In this document: positions 52,163 through 61,093 of the stretch, piece by piece
Numbering within the stretch: the stretch's first letter is position 1
Layout: every line of letters starts with the position of its first letter
NCBI RefSeq assembly: GCF_000829825.1
Contig: NZ_JXSL01000030.1
Span: 751,501-815,500, forward strand
DNA: 64,000 nucleotides
Origin: Paramagnetospirillum magnetotacticum MS-1
Lineage (GTDB): Bacteria; Pseudomonadota; Alphaproteobacteria; Rhodospirillales; Magnetospirillaceae
Direction of reading: 5' to 3'
Position numbers and translations under genes: made by a program
The notes under the pieces: model-generated
What the model was told of the DNA's origin: nothing
Seen by the model: only the letters and a program-made list of their open reading frames with translations
The model's database searches: none

Positions 52163-53163
52163 GCAACACGCCCCGAATCGTGATGACCGCCGTGCCCCTG
52201 CGCCTGTCCTTCGCGGGCGGAGGTACCGACATCGCCGATTACTATCTCAAGGAAGGCGGGGCCGTTCTCAGCACCACCATCGATAAATTCGTCTATGTCA
52301 CGGTCAAGCAGCATGGAACGCTGTACCGCGAGCCCTATCGGCTCAACTATTACAACGCGGAGCATGCCCCCGATCTCGACAGCATCCGCAACGACATCAT
52401 GCGCGAATGCCTGCGCCTGGTGCCGGTGGAGCCGCCGCTTTACGTCAGCACCGTGGCCGACGTTCCGTCATCTTCGGGGCTTGGCTCGTCCAGTTCCTTC
52501 GCGGTTGGGCTGCTGCATGCTCTGCATGTCATGCGCGGCGACCGGGTATCGCTGGGCCAACTGGCGGAAGAGGCCTGCCATATCGAGATCAACGTCCTGA
52601 AGCAGCCCATCGGCAAGCAGGACCAGTATGCGGCGGCGTTCGGCGGCATGAACTGCATGCGGTTCGAGACCGACGGCCGGGTGGTGTTGGAGCCCCAGGT
52701 GATCTCCGCCGAGAAGATCCGCACCCTATTCGACCACCTGATGCTGTTTTGGACCAACACCACCCGCTCGGCCACCGAGATTTTGACCAAGCAGCGCCAG
52801 GCCATCGACGAGCGCATGGCCAATCTGCGCGCCATCAAGGGCCATTGCGAAGAGGTCCGCCGCCTGCTCAACGGCGATTTCAACCCCGCCGCCCTGGGTG
52901 AAGTGCTGGACCAGACCTGGCAGCAAAAGCGCAGCATCACCGACGCCATCAGCAACGGCCAGATCGACCAGTGGTATGACGCCGCCATGGCGGCGGGTGC
53001 GACCGGCGGCAAGATCGCCGGGGCTGGCGGCGGCGGCTTCCTGCTGCTGATCGTGCCGCCCGAGCGGCAACCGGCTGTGGCCGAGGCGCTGGCCGAACTC
53101 GACCGCCTGCCGGTCCGCTACGAAGCCTCCGGCACCCGCGTCCTCATTCCCCTGGGACATTGA
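52150..53163 (+). CDS. hddA: D-glycero-D-manno-heptose 7-phosphate kinase (GHMP)
   Basis: This 337-residue GHMP kinase has the N-terminal substrate motif RLSFAGGGTD (18-27), an AVLSTTIDKFVYV segment (38-50), the ATP-binding motif PSSSGLGSSSSFA (106-118), and a third motif GGKIAGAGGGGF near residue 280-290. It phosphorylates C1 of heptose-7-phosphate, yielding the 1,7-bisphosphate for GmhB. The gene overlaps the fusion by 13 nt, so all three activities are made together. No GmhA isomerase gene is visible in the window; it must be elsewhere or replaced. Confidence 0.87.
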   Translation: MPRLSNTPRIVMTAVPLRLSFAGGGTDIADYYLKEGGAVLSTTIDKFVYVTVKQHGTLYREPYRLNYYNAEHAPDLDSIRNDIMRECLRLVPVEPPLYVSTVADVPSSSGLGSSSSFAVGLLHALHVMRGDRVSLGQLAEEACHIEINVLKQPIGKQDQYAAAFGGMNCMRFETDGRVVLEPQVISAEKIRTLFDHLMLFWTNTTRSATEILTKQRQAIDERMANLRAIKGHCEEVRRLLNGDFNPAALGEVLDQTWQQKRSITDAISNGQIDQWYDAAMAAGATGGKIAGAGGGGFLLLIVPPERQPAVAEALAELDRLPVRYEASGTRVLIPLGH

Positions 53164-53165
53164 TC

Positions 53166-54107
53166 ATGACCAAGTCGTTCCTGCTGACCGGCGGCGCCGG
53201 CCATCTCGGCAGCCTGCTGGCCCGCCGTCTCGCCGATCAGGGGCACCGAGTGTTTTCGCTGGTGCGCCGGGGCGGCCATGCCCTGCGGCTGGAGGATCTG
53301 GGCGATCGCATCACCCGGCTGGAAGCCGACGTCTCCGATGCCGCCTCTCTCAAGGCGGCGGTCGAGGCGGCCCGGCCCGACGTGGTCTTTCACCTGTCCA
53401 GTTCGGTGTTCAACCCGCCGCCGACCCTGGCAACCCATCTGTCGACCAATGTGTCGGGCGCCGCCAATCTGATCGAAGCGCTGGAAGCCCTGCCCCGTAC
53501 CCAGATCATCTATGCCAGCACCGCCGCCATCTACGGCAACGCCAACCGTGCCCCCGAGGATCAGGCGCCGGCCCCCGCCACCTGGCTGGGGGCCAGCAAG
53601 GCATCCGCCTCGCTGCTGTTCGCCGCCCATGCCCGCATGACCGGCAGGCCCATCACCGAGTTCCGTATCTACACCCCTTTCGGCCCCTGGGAGCGCATCA
53701 CCCGGCTGATCCCCCAGATCATCTTCTCGGCGCTGGACGGCAAGCCCATCCGCACCACCGAGGGCCGTCAGACCCGCGATTATCTCTATGCCGACGATCT
53801 GATCGATCTGCTGGAGCTGGCGGTGGACAAGCCCCGGGACGGCTGGCGCGCCTATAATGCCGGAGCGGGCGAAGGCGTGCCGGTGCGCACCATCGTCTCG
53901 ACGGTGCTGGAGCTGATGGGCAATCCGGTGGAAGGGCTGTTCGGCGCCATTCCCACCCGCCCCGACGAGATCATGGAGATGACCGCCGACATCTCGCGCG
54001 CCAAGGCCGAATTCGGCTGGCAGCCCACCACTTCCCTCAGGGAAGGATTGACGCGCACAGTCGGCTGGTTTACCACCAATGCCGATTTGGCGCGCCGCCT
54101 GACCTGA
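53166..54107 (+). CDS. Extended SDR, sugar-nucleotide reductase/epimerase lacking the Tyr
   Basis: This 313-residue extended SDR has TGGAGHLG (8-15) and STAAIYG (118-124), but the position of the catalytic Tyr is Leu: the segment is WLGASK, with L141 four residues before K145. All five other extended SDRs in this window keep Tyr. It may be a 4-keto reductase of the 6-deoxy-heptose path that uses another general acid, or may have lost normal activity. I chose ATG 53166 rather than TTG 53160 (2 residues longer). It follows HddA by 2 nt. Confidence 0.75.
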   Translation: MTKSFLLTGGAGHLGSLLARRLADQGHRVFSLVRRGGHALRLEDLGDRITRLEADVSDAASLKAAVEAARPDVVFHLSSSVFNPPPTLATHLSTNVSGAANLIEALEALPRTQIIYASTAAIYGNANRAPEDQAPAPATWLGASKASASLLFAAHARMTGRPITEFRIYTPFGPWERITRLIPQIIFSALDGKPIRTTEGRQTRDYLYADDLIDLLELAVDKPRDGWRAYNAGAGEGVPVRTIVSTVLELMGNPVEGLFGAIPTRPDEIMEMTADISRAKAEFGWQPTTSLREGLTRTVGWFTTNADLARRLT

Positions 54108-54124
54108 CGTGAGAAAGCTTTCCG

Positions 54125-55345
54125 ATGACCGTTTGCATCGCCTGCGGTTCGACCAAGGTCGAACCCTTCCTGGACCTGCACGAAACCACCCTGGCCAATA
54201 AGTTCCTGGCCCCCGAGGAAATCGGGGCGGTGGAGCCCCGCCATCCCCTGGTGGTCGGCTTCTGCCCCGAATGCAGTCATGTGCAGCTGACCCATCTGGT
54301 GCCGCCTGCGGCGATGTTCGAGGATTACCTCTACATCTCCTCGCTGTCCAAGACCCTGGTCGGCCACCTGCACGGACTGGCCGCCACGGTGATCGAACGC
54401 TTCAAGCTGGGCGCCGACGATCTGTTCATCGACGTGGGCTGCAACGACGGCACCTTGCTGTCGGAGGCCAAGCGGCGCGGCGTGCGCATCCTGGGCATCG
54501 ATCCGGCCAAGAATCTGGCGCCGCTGGCCAAGAAGAACGGAGTCGATACCCTGGTCGCCTTCTTCGGCACCGAAACCGCCGCCAAGGTGGTGGCCGAGCA
54601 CGGCAAGGCCTCGGTGGTCACCGCCACCAACGTCTTCCCGCATATTCCGGTGCTGGACGATCTGGTCAAGGGTCTGGACGTGGTGCTCAAGCCCGGCGGC
54701 GTGTTTGTCGCCGAAGCCCATTACCTGGGCGACCTGCTCGACGCCTGCGCCTTCGACACCGTTTATCACGAGCACTGCTCGTACTGGTCGCTGCACGCCG
54801 CCCAATACATGTTCCAGCGCCATGGCTTCGAAGTGGTGGACATCCAGCGCCTGCCCATCCATCACGGCCAGTTGCGCCTGTTCGCCATGCGCAAGGGCGA
54901 GGGTCAGCCCACCGCCGCCGTCGCCACCCTGCTGGCCGAAGAGGTCAAGCGCGGCATGACCGGCATCGAGTGCTATCGCGCCTTCGCCAAGCGGGTCGAG
55001 GCCATTCGCGAAGAGCTGCACGCCGCCTTCGCCGGTTTCAAGGCGGCTGGCAAAACCGTGGTGGGCTATGGCGCCCCGGCCAAGGGCAACACCCTGCTCA
55101 GCTATATCGGCTTCGGTCCCGAGCAGTTGGCCTATATCGCCGACAAGAGCCCTTTGAAGCAAGGCCGCGTCACCCCCGGCACCCATATTCCAGTGGTGGG
55201 GCCCGAGCGCCTGCTGGCCGACCAGCCCGATTACGTCTTGCTTCTGGCCTGGAACTTCGCCGATGAAATCCTGGTGGAGCAGGCCGAGTACCGCGCCCGC
55301 GGCGGCAAGTTCATCCTGCCGGTGCCGGAGGTCAAGATCGTCTGA
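54125..55345 (+). CDS. Zinc-domain sugar C-methyltransferase (TylC3/NovU-like)
   Basis: This 406-residue protein has an N-terminal zinc-finger-like domain (C4, C7, C47, C50), the SAM motif FIDVGCNDGTLL (about 101-112), a YHEHCSYWSL segment (about 217-226), which in this family forms the catalytic His-Glu-His, and the C-terminal nucleotide-sugar domain (VVGYGAPAKGNTLL). TylC3, TcaB9 and NovU-like enzymes methylate the C3 or C5 of 4-keto sugar nucleotides to make branched sugars. The next gene is an RmlC-type epimerase, as in several branched deoxysugar pathways. Start ATG 54125 is the first in frame. Confidence 0.83.
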   Translation: MTVCIACGSTKVEPFLDLHETTLANKFLAPEEIGAVEPRHPLVVGFCPECSHVQLTHLVPPAAMFEDYLYISSLSKTLVGHLHGLAATVIERFKLGADDLFIDVGCNDGTLLSEAKRRGVRILGIDPAKNLAPLAKKNGVDTLVAFFGTETAAKVVAEHGKASVVTATNVFPHIPVLDDLVKGLDVVLKPGGVFVAEAHYLGDLLDACAFDTVYHEHCSYWSLHAAQYMFQRHGFEVVDIQRLPIHHGQLRLFAMRKGEGQPTAAVATLLAEEVKRGMTGIECYRAFAKRVEAIREELHAAFAGFKAAGKTVVGYGAPAKGNTLLSYIGFGPEQLAYIADKSPLKQGRVTPGTHIPVVGPERLLADQPDYVLLLAWNFADEILVEQAEYRARGGKFILPVPEVKIV

Positions 55346-55905
55346 TGCGCATCACCGAACGGGCGATCAAGGGGATCTTCGACGTCGAGCTTGATCCGGC
55401 CGCCGATCATCGCGGCTGGTTGATCAAGCCCTTCGACGCCCGCCCGTTCGCAGCCGCCGGTTTGACGGCCGAGTGGCGGCAGGTGATCGTCCAGTTCACC
55501 GAGCATAAGAACACCCTGAAGGGTCTCCACCATCAGGCGGAGCCCTTTCTGGAGGCCAAGCTGATCGCCCCCATCGAGGGGCGTTGCTTCTGGGTGTCGG
55601 TGGATCTGCGCCATGAAAGCCCGACATTCGGCCAATGGGGCGGTGCCGTTCTCGATGCCGACAAGCGCAATTCGCTCTACGTTTCCCGTGGCTTCGCCCA
55701 TGGCTGCCTGACGCTGAGCGACCACGTCAATCTTCTCATCTGCGCCGATAACGACTATTCGCCCGACCACGGTGTCAGCATCGCCTGGAACGACCCGACC
55801 TTCGCCATCGACTGGCCGCTGCTGGCCGACACCGAGGTGGTGATGAAGGCGGAACATCGTGATGCCCCGCCTTTCGCCGCCGTTCGGGGCAAACTCGGCC
55901 TTTGA
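55345..55905 (+). CDS. RmlC-type dTDP-4-dehydrorhamnose 3,5-epimerase-like
   Basis: This 186-residue cupin closely follows the RmlC pattern: DHRGWL (21-26), KGLHHQ with H62 as the catalytic base, FAHGCLTLS (117-125), and Y138 in NDYSPDHG before WNDPTFAIDWP (148-158). It epimerises the carbons next to a 4-keto group in sugar nucleotides. Compared with the cupin at 50439 it is nearer the true RmlC. It shares one base with the stop of the C-methyltransferase gene (TGATG), which suggests that the two act on one intermediate. Confidence 0.85.
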   Translation: MRITERAIKGIFDVELDPAADHRGWLIKPFDARPFAAAGLTAEWRQVIVQFTEHKNTLKGLHHQAEPFLEAKLIAPIEGRCFWVSVDLRHESPTFGQWGGAVLDADKRNSLYVSRGFAHGCLTLSDHVNLLICADNDYSPDHGVSIAWNDPTFAIDWPLLADTEVVMKAEHRDAPPFAAVRGKLGL

Positions 55906-55923
55906 CCCAAGGGGGTTCATCCC

Positions 55924-56544
55924 ATGGCCCAGACGACCACCGGCCTTCGCGCCATTCTCAGCCAGCCCTGGGCGTATGAGCTGCTGCAGACCCTGCTGGG
56001 AACCGGCCATATGCGCCGCGTGTTCATCAAGGATTATGTCCGCCCCTTCGCTGGCGCCCGTATTCTTGATCTCGGTTGCGGTCCGGCAAGCCTGATCGAA
56101 ATGCTGCCGCGCGACATCGATTACACCGGTATCGATCTGTCCCCGGATTATATCGCCAGCGCCAAGGCCAATTACGGCGACAGGGGGCGGTTCCAGGTGA
56201 TGGATGCGGCCTCGCTCTGCGCCACCGGCGAGACCTTCGACATCATCTATTCCTTCGGAATGCTGCACCACATCGACGATGATCGTTGCCGCCACGTCTT
56301 CGAAATGGCCTCGGCCATGTTGAAGCCCGGTGGCCGTTACATCACCTTTGATCCCTGCTATGCCGAGGGCCAGCACTGGTTCGCGCGCAAGATCGGCGAT
56401 TGGGACCGTGGCGATGCGGTGCGTACTCCGGATGCCTATATGACCCTGGCCACCTCGGCCTTCACCAAGGTCGATCACGCCGTTCGCCACGATCTCTGGT
56501 TCCTGCCAGTGAGCGTGCATCTGATGGAATGCCACAAGCAATGA
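55924..56544 (+). CDS. Class I SAM-dependent methyltransferase
   Basis: This 206-residue protein has the SAM-binding motif ILDLGCGPASLI (about 42-53), an acidic loop YTGIDLS, and the FDIIYSFGMLHHIDD block of UbiE/Coq5-like methyltransferases. It has no zinc-finger N-domain. It overlaps the following GT2 gene by 4 nt (ATGA), so methylation may be linked to the sugar transferred by it. The acceptor is unknown. Confidence 0.78.
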   Translation: MAQTTTGLRAILSQPWAYELLQTLLGTGHMRRVFIKDYVRPFAGARILDLGCGPASLIEMLPRDIDYTGIDLSPDYIASAKANYGDRGRFQVMDAASLCATGETFDIIYSFGMLHHIDDDRCRHVFEMASAMLKPGGRYITFDPCYAEGQHWFARKIGDWDRGDAVRTPDAYMTLATSAFTKVDHAVRHDLWFLPVSVHLMECHKQ

Positions 56545-57506
56545 CCAGCTCCGCCCGCAAGCTCATCAGCATCATCGTCCCGGTCTATAATGAGCAGGAG
56601 GTCCTGCCGATCTTCTTCGAGCGCCTGCAAAAGGCGGTAGCGCCAGCGCGCGAACGCTACGACATCGAATTCATTTTCACCAACAACTGCTCCACCGACC
56701 GCACCCGTGAGTTGATCCTGGGCTGGCGCGAAAGCGATCCCAACATCCATCTGATCACCCTGACCCGCAATTTCGGCTATGTGGCTTCGGTGCTGTCGGG
56801 CCTCACCCATGCCCGCGGCGATGCGGTGATCAACATCGATTCCGATGGCGAGGACCCGCCGGAACTGATCGCCCGTTTCATCGAGGGATGGGAAGAAGGT
56901 TACGACGTGGTCTATGGCCTGCGCGACAAGCGGGCGGAACCCGATATTCTGGTCAAGGGGCGCAAGGCGTTTTATCGCTTCACTCGACTGATCGCCGACA
57001 ACGACTTCATTCTCGACATGGCGGAATTCCTGCTGATGACCCGCAGAGTCCGCGATGAAGTCATCAAGATCGCCAACTCCTTTCCGTTCATCCGCAACGA
57101 CATCGCCTATGTTGGCTTCAGCCGCAAGGGCATTCCCTATACCCGCGAACCCCGCATCGCGGGCCAGACCCATTACAATGCGCTGTCGCTGTTCGCCGGT
57201 GCCGTCGCATTCATCCTGACCGCTTCAACCTTCCCGCTCCGGGTCGTGGGCTATGTCGGTGTACCTTTGCTTCTCGTCAATATGATCTGCCTGCTTGCCG
57301 GTCTGGTCTCGCCCTGGGGACCGGGCGCTTCCGGCGCCCTGGCCATCGCCAATCAGAGCTTGCTGGTCTATGCCGTGATTTTCCTCTCCATCTACATGGC
57401 TCGGATTTATAAGAACGGCATGATGCGTCCGACTTTCATCATCGACTGGGAACGCACCACCGTTTCGCCGCGAGGGCGTGAAGCGCCCACCTCCGGCGGC
57501 GTGTGA
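56541..57506 (+). CDS. Family 2 glycosyltransferase, polyprenyl-phosphate type
   Basis: This 321-residue GT-A protein has IIVPVYNEQE (11-20), a TNNCSTD segment (47-53) in which the usual first Asp is Asn, and the metal-binding DSD (100-102), followed by two membrane segments at about 222-262 and 275-300. This fits DPM1/GtrB-type enzymes that load a sugar onto a polyprenyl phosphate. It could prime the assembly with the sugar made upstream. The ATG 56541 overlaps the methyltransferase stop. Confidence 0.83.
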   Translation: MTSSARKLISIIVPVYNEQEVLPIFFERLQKAVAPARERYDIEFIFTNNCSTDRTRELILGWRESDPNIHLITLTRNFGYVASVLSGLTHARGDAVINIDSDGEDPPELIARFIEGWEEGYDVVYGLRDKRAEPDILVKGRKAFYRFTRLIADNDFILDMAEFLLMTRRVRDEVIKIANSFPFIRNDIAYVGFSRKGIPYTREPRIAGQTHYNALSLFAGAVAFILTASTFPLRVVGYVGVPLLLVNMICLLAGLVSPWGPGASGALAIANQSLLVYAVIFLSIYMARIYKNGMMRPTFIIDWERTTVSPRGREAPTSGGV

Positions 57507-57543
57507 CCCCGGCTCATCGGCACTCCATCCGAGAGATAGCGTT

Positions 57544-58890
57544 ATGCAGTGGTTCGAAAATCCCCTCTTCAGCGAACGGGTCGAATTCCTGGAATCAAGC
57601 CAGTACTGGCCGGCGGAGCGCCACGCCGTCTATCAGCTGCGCTCGCTCAGACGCCTGGTCCACCACGTCGCCGCCCATGTCCCGTTCTACCGCGACTTCA
57701 TGGCAGCCTCGGGAATCCGCCCCGAGGACATCCTCTCCATCGAGGATATCAAGCGCTTTCCCATCATCGACAAGAAAGTGATCCAGGCCCAGCCGGAGGC
57801 CTTCCTCGCCGATGGCAGCGACCGCGCCACCTTGCTCCACCGCACCACCGGAGGCAGCACCGGCACGCCGCTCACCGTGTGGTTCGACGGCGACCTTCTG
57901 GCCCGCGATAAGGCCAATACCGAACATTACATGCGGGCCATCGGCCTCGACATTTTCACCTGGAAGTCCATCCGGCTCTACGGTGACAAGATCGATCCCG
58001 AGATCACCGATACCGGGCGCTATTGGAAGCTGGTGGACGGCCGCAGGCTGGTGATGTCGTGCTATCACATCACCCACGAAACCGCGCCGGCCTACGTGGC
58101 CGAGCTCAACCGTTTCCGCCCGCGCTACATCCATACCCGGCCGTCCTCGATCCTGCCCCTGGCCAAGTACATCTTGCAAGACGGTCTGGCGCTCGATCCC
58201 ATCCGCACCATCGTCAGTGACGGCGAGTATCTCACCGACGGCCAGCGCGCCGTCATCGAGCGCGCCTTCCAGGGACGGCTCTACAACATCTACGGCCATA
58301 CCGAGGCCTGCGTTGTCGGCCATCCCTGCCATCATTCCGACGGGCTGCACCTGATGCCCCAGGTGGGCGTCACCGAGTTGCTGGACGAGCAGGGACGGGA
58401 CGTCACCGAGCCCGGCGGACGCGGCGAACTGGTGGTCACCGGCTTCAACAACCCGGTGATGCCGCTGATCCGCTACCGCACCGGCGACGTCGCCTATCTG
58501 GGCGAAGGTGGTTGCCGCTGCGGCCGCCACTATCAAATGCTGAAGGGCATCGAGGGCCGACTGCAGGATTATGTCATAGATGCCGCTGGCAACCCGACTC
58601 CACTGGCACCCGCCGTGTTCAATTACAACGACATGGACTGGAAGGGCATCAAGGAGTTCAAGGTCATCCAGGACACGCCCGGCGAATTGACCATCCTGAT
58701 CGTCCTCGAAGCCGAGTTGGCCGCCGATCCCGCTGGCTCCAAGGCCGTGCTGGAGCAGCGTATCGGCGCCATCCTGGCCGGATTCCGTATTTCTATTACC
58801 CTGGTCGACGACATTCCCAAGACCAAGATCGGAAAGCACCGCTATCTTGATCAGCGTCTGGACGTGAAAGAGCTGGTATCGTTCCGATGA
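57544..58890 (+). CDS. PaaK/CapK-like adenylate-forming enzyme
   Basis: This 448-residue protein belongs to the phenylacetate-CoA ligase (PaaK/CapK) group of adenylate-forming enzymes: a Thr-Thr-Gly-Gly-Ser-Thr-Gly-Thr loop (101-108) for ATP phosphate, IYGHTEA, and a C-terminal YRTGDVAYL motif with a late Lys in KTKIGKHRYL. In glycan loci CapK-like proteins may activate an acid for transfer to an amino sugar. It lies next to NeuC and NeuB, with a FemAB/GNAT-like protein further down. Start ATG 57544 follows a GAGAGAT site; a GTG-like start further up overlaps the GT2 gene. Confidence 0.78.
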   Translation: MQWFENPLFSERVEFLESSQYWPAERHAVYQLRSLRRLVHHVAAHVPFYRDFMAASGIRPEDILSIEDIKRFPIIDKKVIQAQPEAFLADGSDRATLLHRTTGGSTGTPLTVWFDGDLLARDKANTEHYMRAIGLDIFTWKSIRLYGDKIDPEITDTGRYWKLVDGRRLVMSCYHITHETAPAYVAELNRFRPRYIHTRPSSILPLAKYILQDGLALDPIRTIVSDGEYLTDGQRAVIERAFQGRLYNIYGHTEACVVGHPCHHSDGLHLMPQVGVTELLDEQGRDVTEPGGRGELVVTGFNNPVMPLIRYRTGDVAYLGEGGCRCGRHYQMLKGIEGRLQDYVIDAAGNPTPLAPAVFNYNDMDWKGIKEFKVIQDTPGELTILIVLEAELAADPAGSKAVLEQRIGAILAGFRISITLVDDIPKTKIGKHRYLDQRLDVKELVSFR

Positions 58891-60056
58891 CCAAGCCCCG
58901 CCGCATCTGCGTGATTACCGGGTCACGGGCCGATTACGGTCTGCAGTCCCGGTTGATCCAGCTGTTGGCGGATGACCCTCGGACCGAACCCCGCCTGATT
59001 GTGACCGGCAGCCATCTGGTGGCGGATTTCGGACTGACCGTGGGCGAGATCGAGGCCGACGGCGTCGCCATCGCCGAACGGGTTGAGTGCGTGCAGGCCG
59101 ACGATAGTGGCCTGGGCATGGCCAAGTCGCTGGGTTTGGCGGTGATCGGTCTGGCCGAAGCCCTGGGGCGGCAAAAGCCCGACCTGGTCGTGGTTTTCGG
59201 CGATCGGTACGAGATGCTGGCCGCAGCCAGTGCCGCCATGGCGCTCAGGCTGCCTCTCGCCCATATCGCGGGAGGTCAATTGACCGAAGGCGCGGTGGAC
59301 GATGCCATCCGCCACGCCATCACCAAGCTGGCCCATCTGCACTTCACCGCCATCGAACCCTACCGCCGCCGCATCCTGCAACTGGGCGAGGCGCCGGAGC
59401 GGGTGTTCACCGTCGGCTCCACCGGCCTCGACGCCATCCGCCTGCGCCCGCGCCTTGGCCGCGCCGAAGTCGAGGCCCGGCTGGGCATGACCCTGGGTGA
59501 GCGCTCGCTGATGGTCACCTTCCATCCCGAGACCCTGTCGCCGTTGCCGCCCGAAGCCCAGATCACCGAGATGCTGAGCGCCTTGGGCGGGCTCGACGAC
59601 GATGTCCGCCTGATCTTCACCATGGCCAATGCCGATGCCGGCGGCCGCGCCATCACCCGGGCGGTGGAGGAGTTCGTCGCCAGGCGTCCCGGTCGTTCCG
59701 TCTTGGTGGCTTCCCTCGGGCAGCAGGGCTATCTTTCCGCCCTGGCCCAGGTCCAAGGCGTGGTGGGCAATTCCTCGTCGGGGCTGATCGAGGTGCCGTC
59801 CTTCGGCATCGGCACCGTCAATATCGGTGATCGCCAGAAGGGGCGCCTGCGCGCCGCCAGCATCATCGATTGCCCCATCCTCGCCGAGTCCATCGCCGAC
59901 GCCCTGACCCGGCTGCTGTCGCCCGAATTCCAGGCCATGGCACGGAGCGTGGTTAATCCGTTCGGTGATGGCCATGCCTCGGAGCGGATCTTGGACGTAC
60001 TCGCCGCACACCCCCTGGACGGCCTCATCCGCAAAGGCTTCGTGGACCTGCCATGA
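58887..60056 (+). CDS. neuC: UDP-GlcNAc 2-epimerase (hydrolysing), NeuC-like
   Basis: This 389-residue protein has the NeuC/LegG marks: TGSRADYG (11-18), FGDRYEM (111-117), HIAGGQLTEGAVDD with the catalytic His/Glu region, and GNSSSGLIE (about 290-298). It opens and hydrolyses a UDP-2-acetamido sugar to give ManNAc or a 4-amino analogue. Which nonulosonate is made (sialic or legionaminic) cannot be told here, because no 4,6-dehydratase for UDP-GlcNAc is present. It overlaps the preceding PaaK-like gene by 4 nt. Confidence 0.87.
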   Translation: MTKPRRICVITGSRADYGLQSRLIQLLADDPRTEPRLIVTGSHLVADFGLTVGEIEADGVAIAERVECVQADDSGLGMAKSLGLAVIGLAEALGRQKPDLVVVFGDRYEMLAAASAAMALRLPLAHIAGGQLTEGAVDDAIRHAITKLAHLHFTAIEPYRRRILQLGEAPERVFTVGSTGLDAIRLRPRLGRAEVEARLGMTLGERSLMVTFHPETLSPLPPEAQITEMLSALGGLDDDVRLIFTMANADAGGRAITRAVEEFVARRPGRSVLVASLGQQGYLSALAQVQGVVGNSSSGLIEVPSFGIGTVNIGDRQKGRLRAASIIDCPILAESIADALTRLLSPEFQAMARSVVNPFGDGHASERILDVLAAHPLDGLIRKGFVDLP

Positions 60057-61093
60057 CCCAGATTCTGCCCTATGCCCAGCCGGGCCGCGCCTTCATCATC
60101 GCCGAAGCTGGTGTCAACCACGACGGCGATATCCAACGGGCCAAGCGTCTGATCGACGTGGCGGCCGAAGCCCAGGCCGACGCGGTCAAGTTCCAGACTT
60201 GGCGCCCAGGCGAGATCACCGGCCGCTTCGCCTACAAGGTCAATTATCTCGAAGCCACCACCGAGCAGGCGGAAAGCCGCTATGAACTGTCGTGCCGTCT
60301 GGCCCTGCCCTATCCGGTGTTCCGGGAACTGAAAAGCCATTGCGAGGCACGGGGAATTTTGTTCCTGTCCACCCCGGACGGTTTTGACAGTCTGGCCTTT
60401 CTGGTCGGCGAATTGGACATGCCCATCGTCAAGATCGGCTCCACCGAGGTCACCCACCCCCAATATCTGGAAGCCATCGGCCGGACTGGCCGCCCGGCCA
60501 TCCTGTCCACCGGACTGTCCACTCTGGGCGAGGTGGAAAAGGCGGTGGCGGCGCTGCGCCGTGGCGGGGTCGGGCCTCTGGCCCTGCTTCATTGCACCTC
60601 GGAATATCCCGCCCCCGATTCTCAGATGAATCTGCGGGCCATGACCACCCTGGGCCGAGCCTTCGGCCTGCCGGTGGGACTATCCGACCATTCCCTGGGG
60701 GGAGAGGCGGCCCTGGCCGCCATCGCGTTAGGCGCGGTGATCATCGAGAAGCACTTCACCCTGGACCGCTCGCTGCCCGGCCCCGATCACCAAGCCTCGC
60801 TCGATCCCCAGGGGCTGGCCGCCTTCGTCGCCGCCATCCGCCGGGTCGAGGCCATGCTGGGCGACCAAATCAAACGGCCGACCGCTACCGAACTGGCCAA
60901 TATGAACGGGATCCGCCGGGGGGTGGTCGCGGCCCGTAATCTTGCCGCCGGAACCATTCTCGACACCACGATGCTGGTCTGCAAACGCCCCGGCGGCGGC
61001 ATCGAACCCGAAGATCTCGACCGCTTGGCCGGCTTTACCCTCCGCCGCGATCTGGCGGAAGACGAGCCGTTGTCCTGGGACGACGTAAAATGA
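60053..61093 (+). CDS. neuB: Nonulosonate synthase (NeuB/LegI-like)
   Basis: This 346-residue protein has the NeuB TIM barrel with IAEAGVNHDGD (16-26), KFQTWRPGEI (near 46-55), and a catalytic Lys/Glu region in IIEKHFTLDRSLPGPDHQASLDP (split here into two shorter blocks: IIEKHFTLDRS and GPDHQASLDP), followed by a C-terminal SAF (antifreeze-like) domain from about residue 285. It condenses a ManNAc-type sugar with phosphoenolpyruvate to give a nine-carbon acid sugar. It is coupled to NeuC by a 4-nt overlap, so the pathway is a unit. Confidence 0.88.
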   Translation: MTQILPYAQPGRAFIIAEAGVNHDGDIQRAKRLIDVAAEAQADAVKFQTWRPGEITGRFAYKVNYLEATTEQAESRYELSCRLALPYPVFRELKSHCEARGILFLSTPDGFDSLAFLVGELDMPIVKIGSTEVTHPQYLEAIGRTGRPAILSTGLSTLGEVEKAVAALRRGGVGPLALLHCTSEYPAPDSQMNLRAMTTLGRAFGLPVGLSDHSLGGEAALAAIALGAVIIEKHFTLDRSLPGPDHQASLDPQGLAAFVAAIRRVEAMLGDQIKRPTATELANMNGIRRGVVAARNLAAGTILDTTMLVCKRPGGGIEPEDLDRLAGFTLRRDLAEDEPLSWDDVK

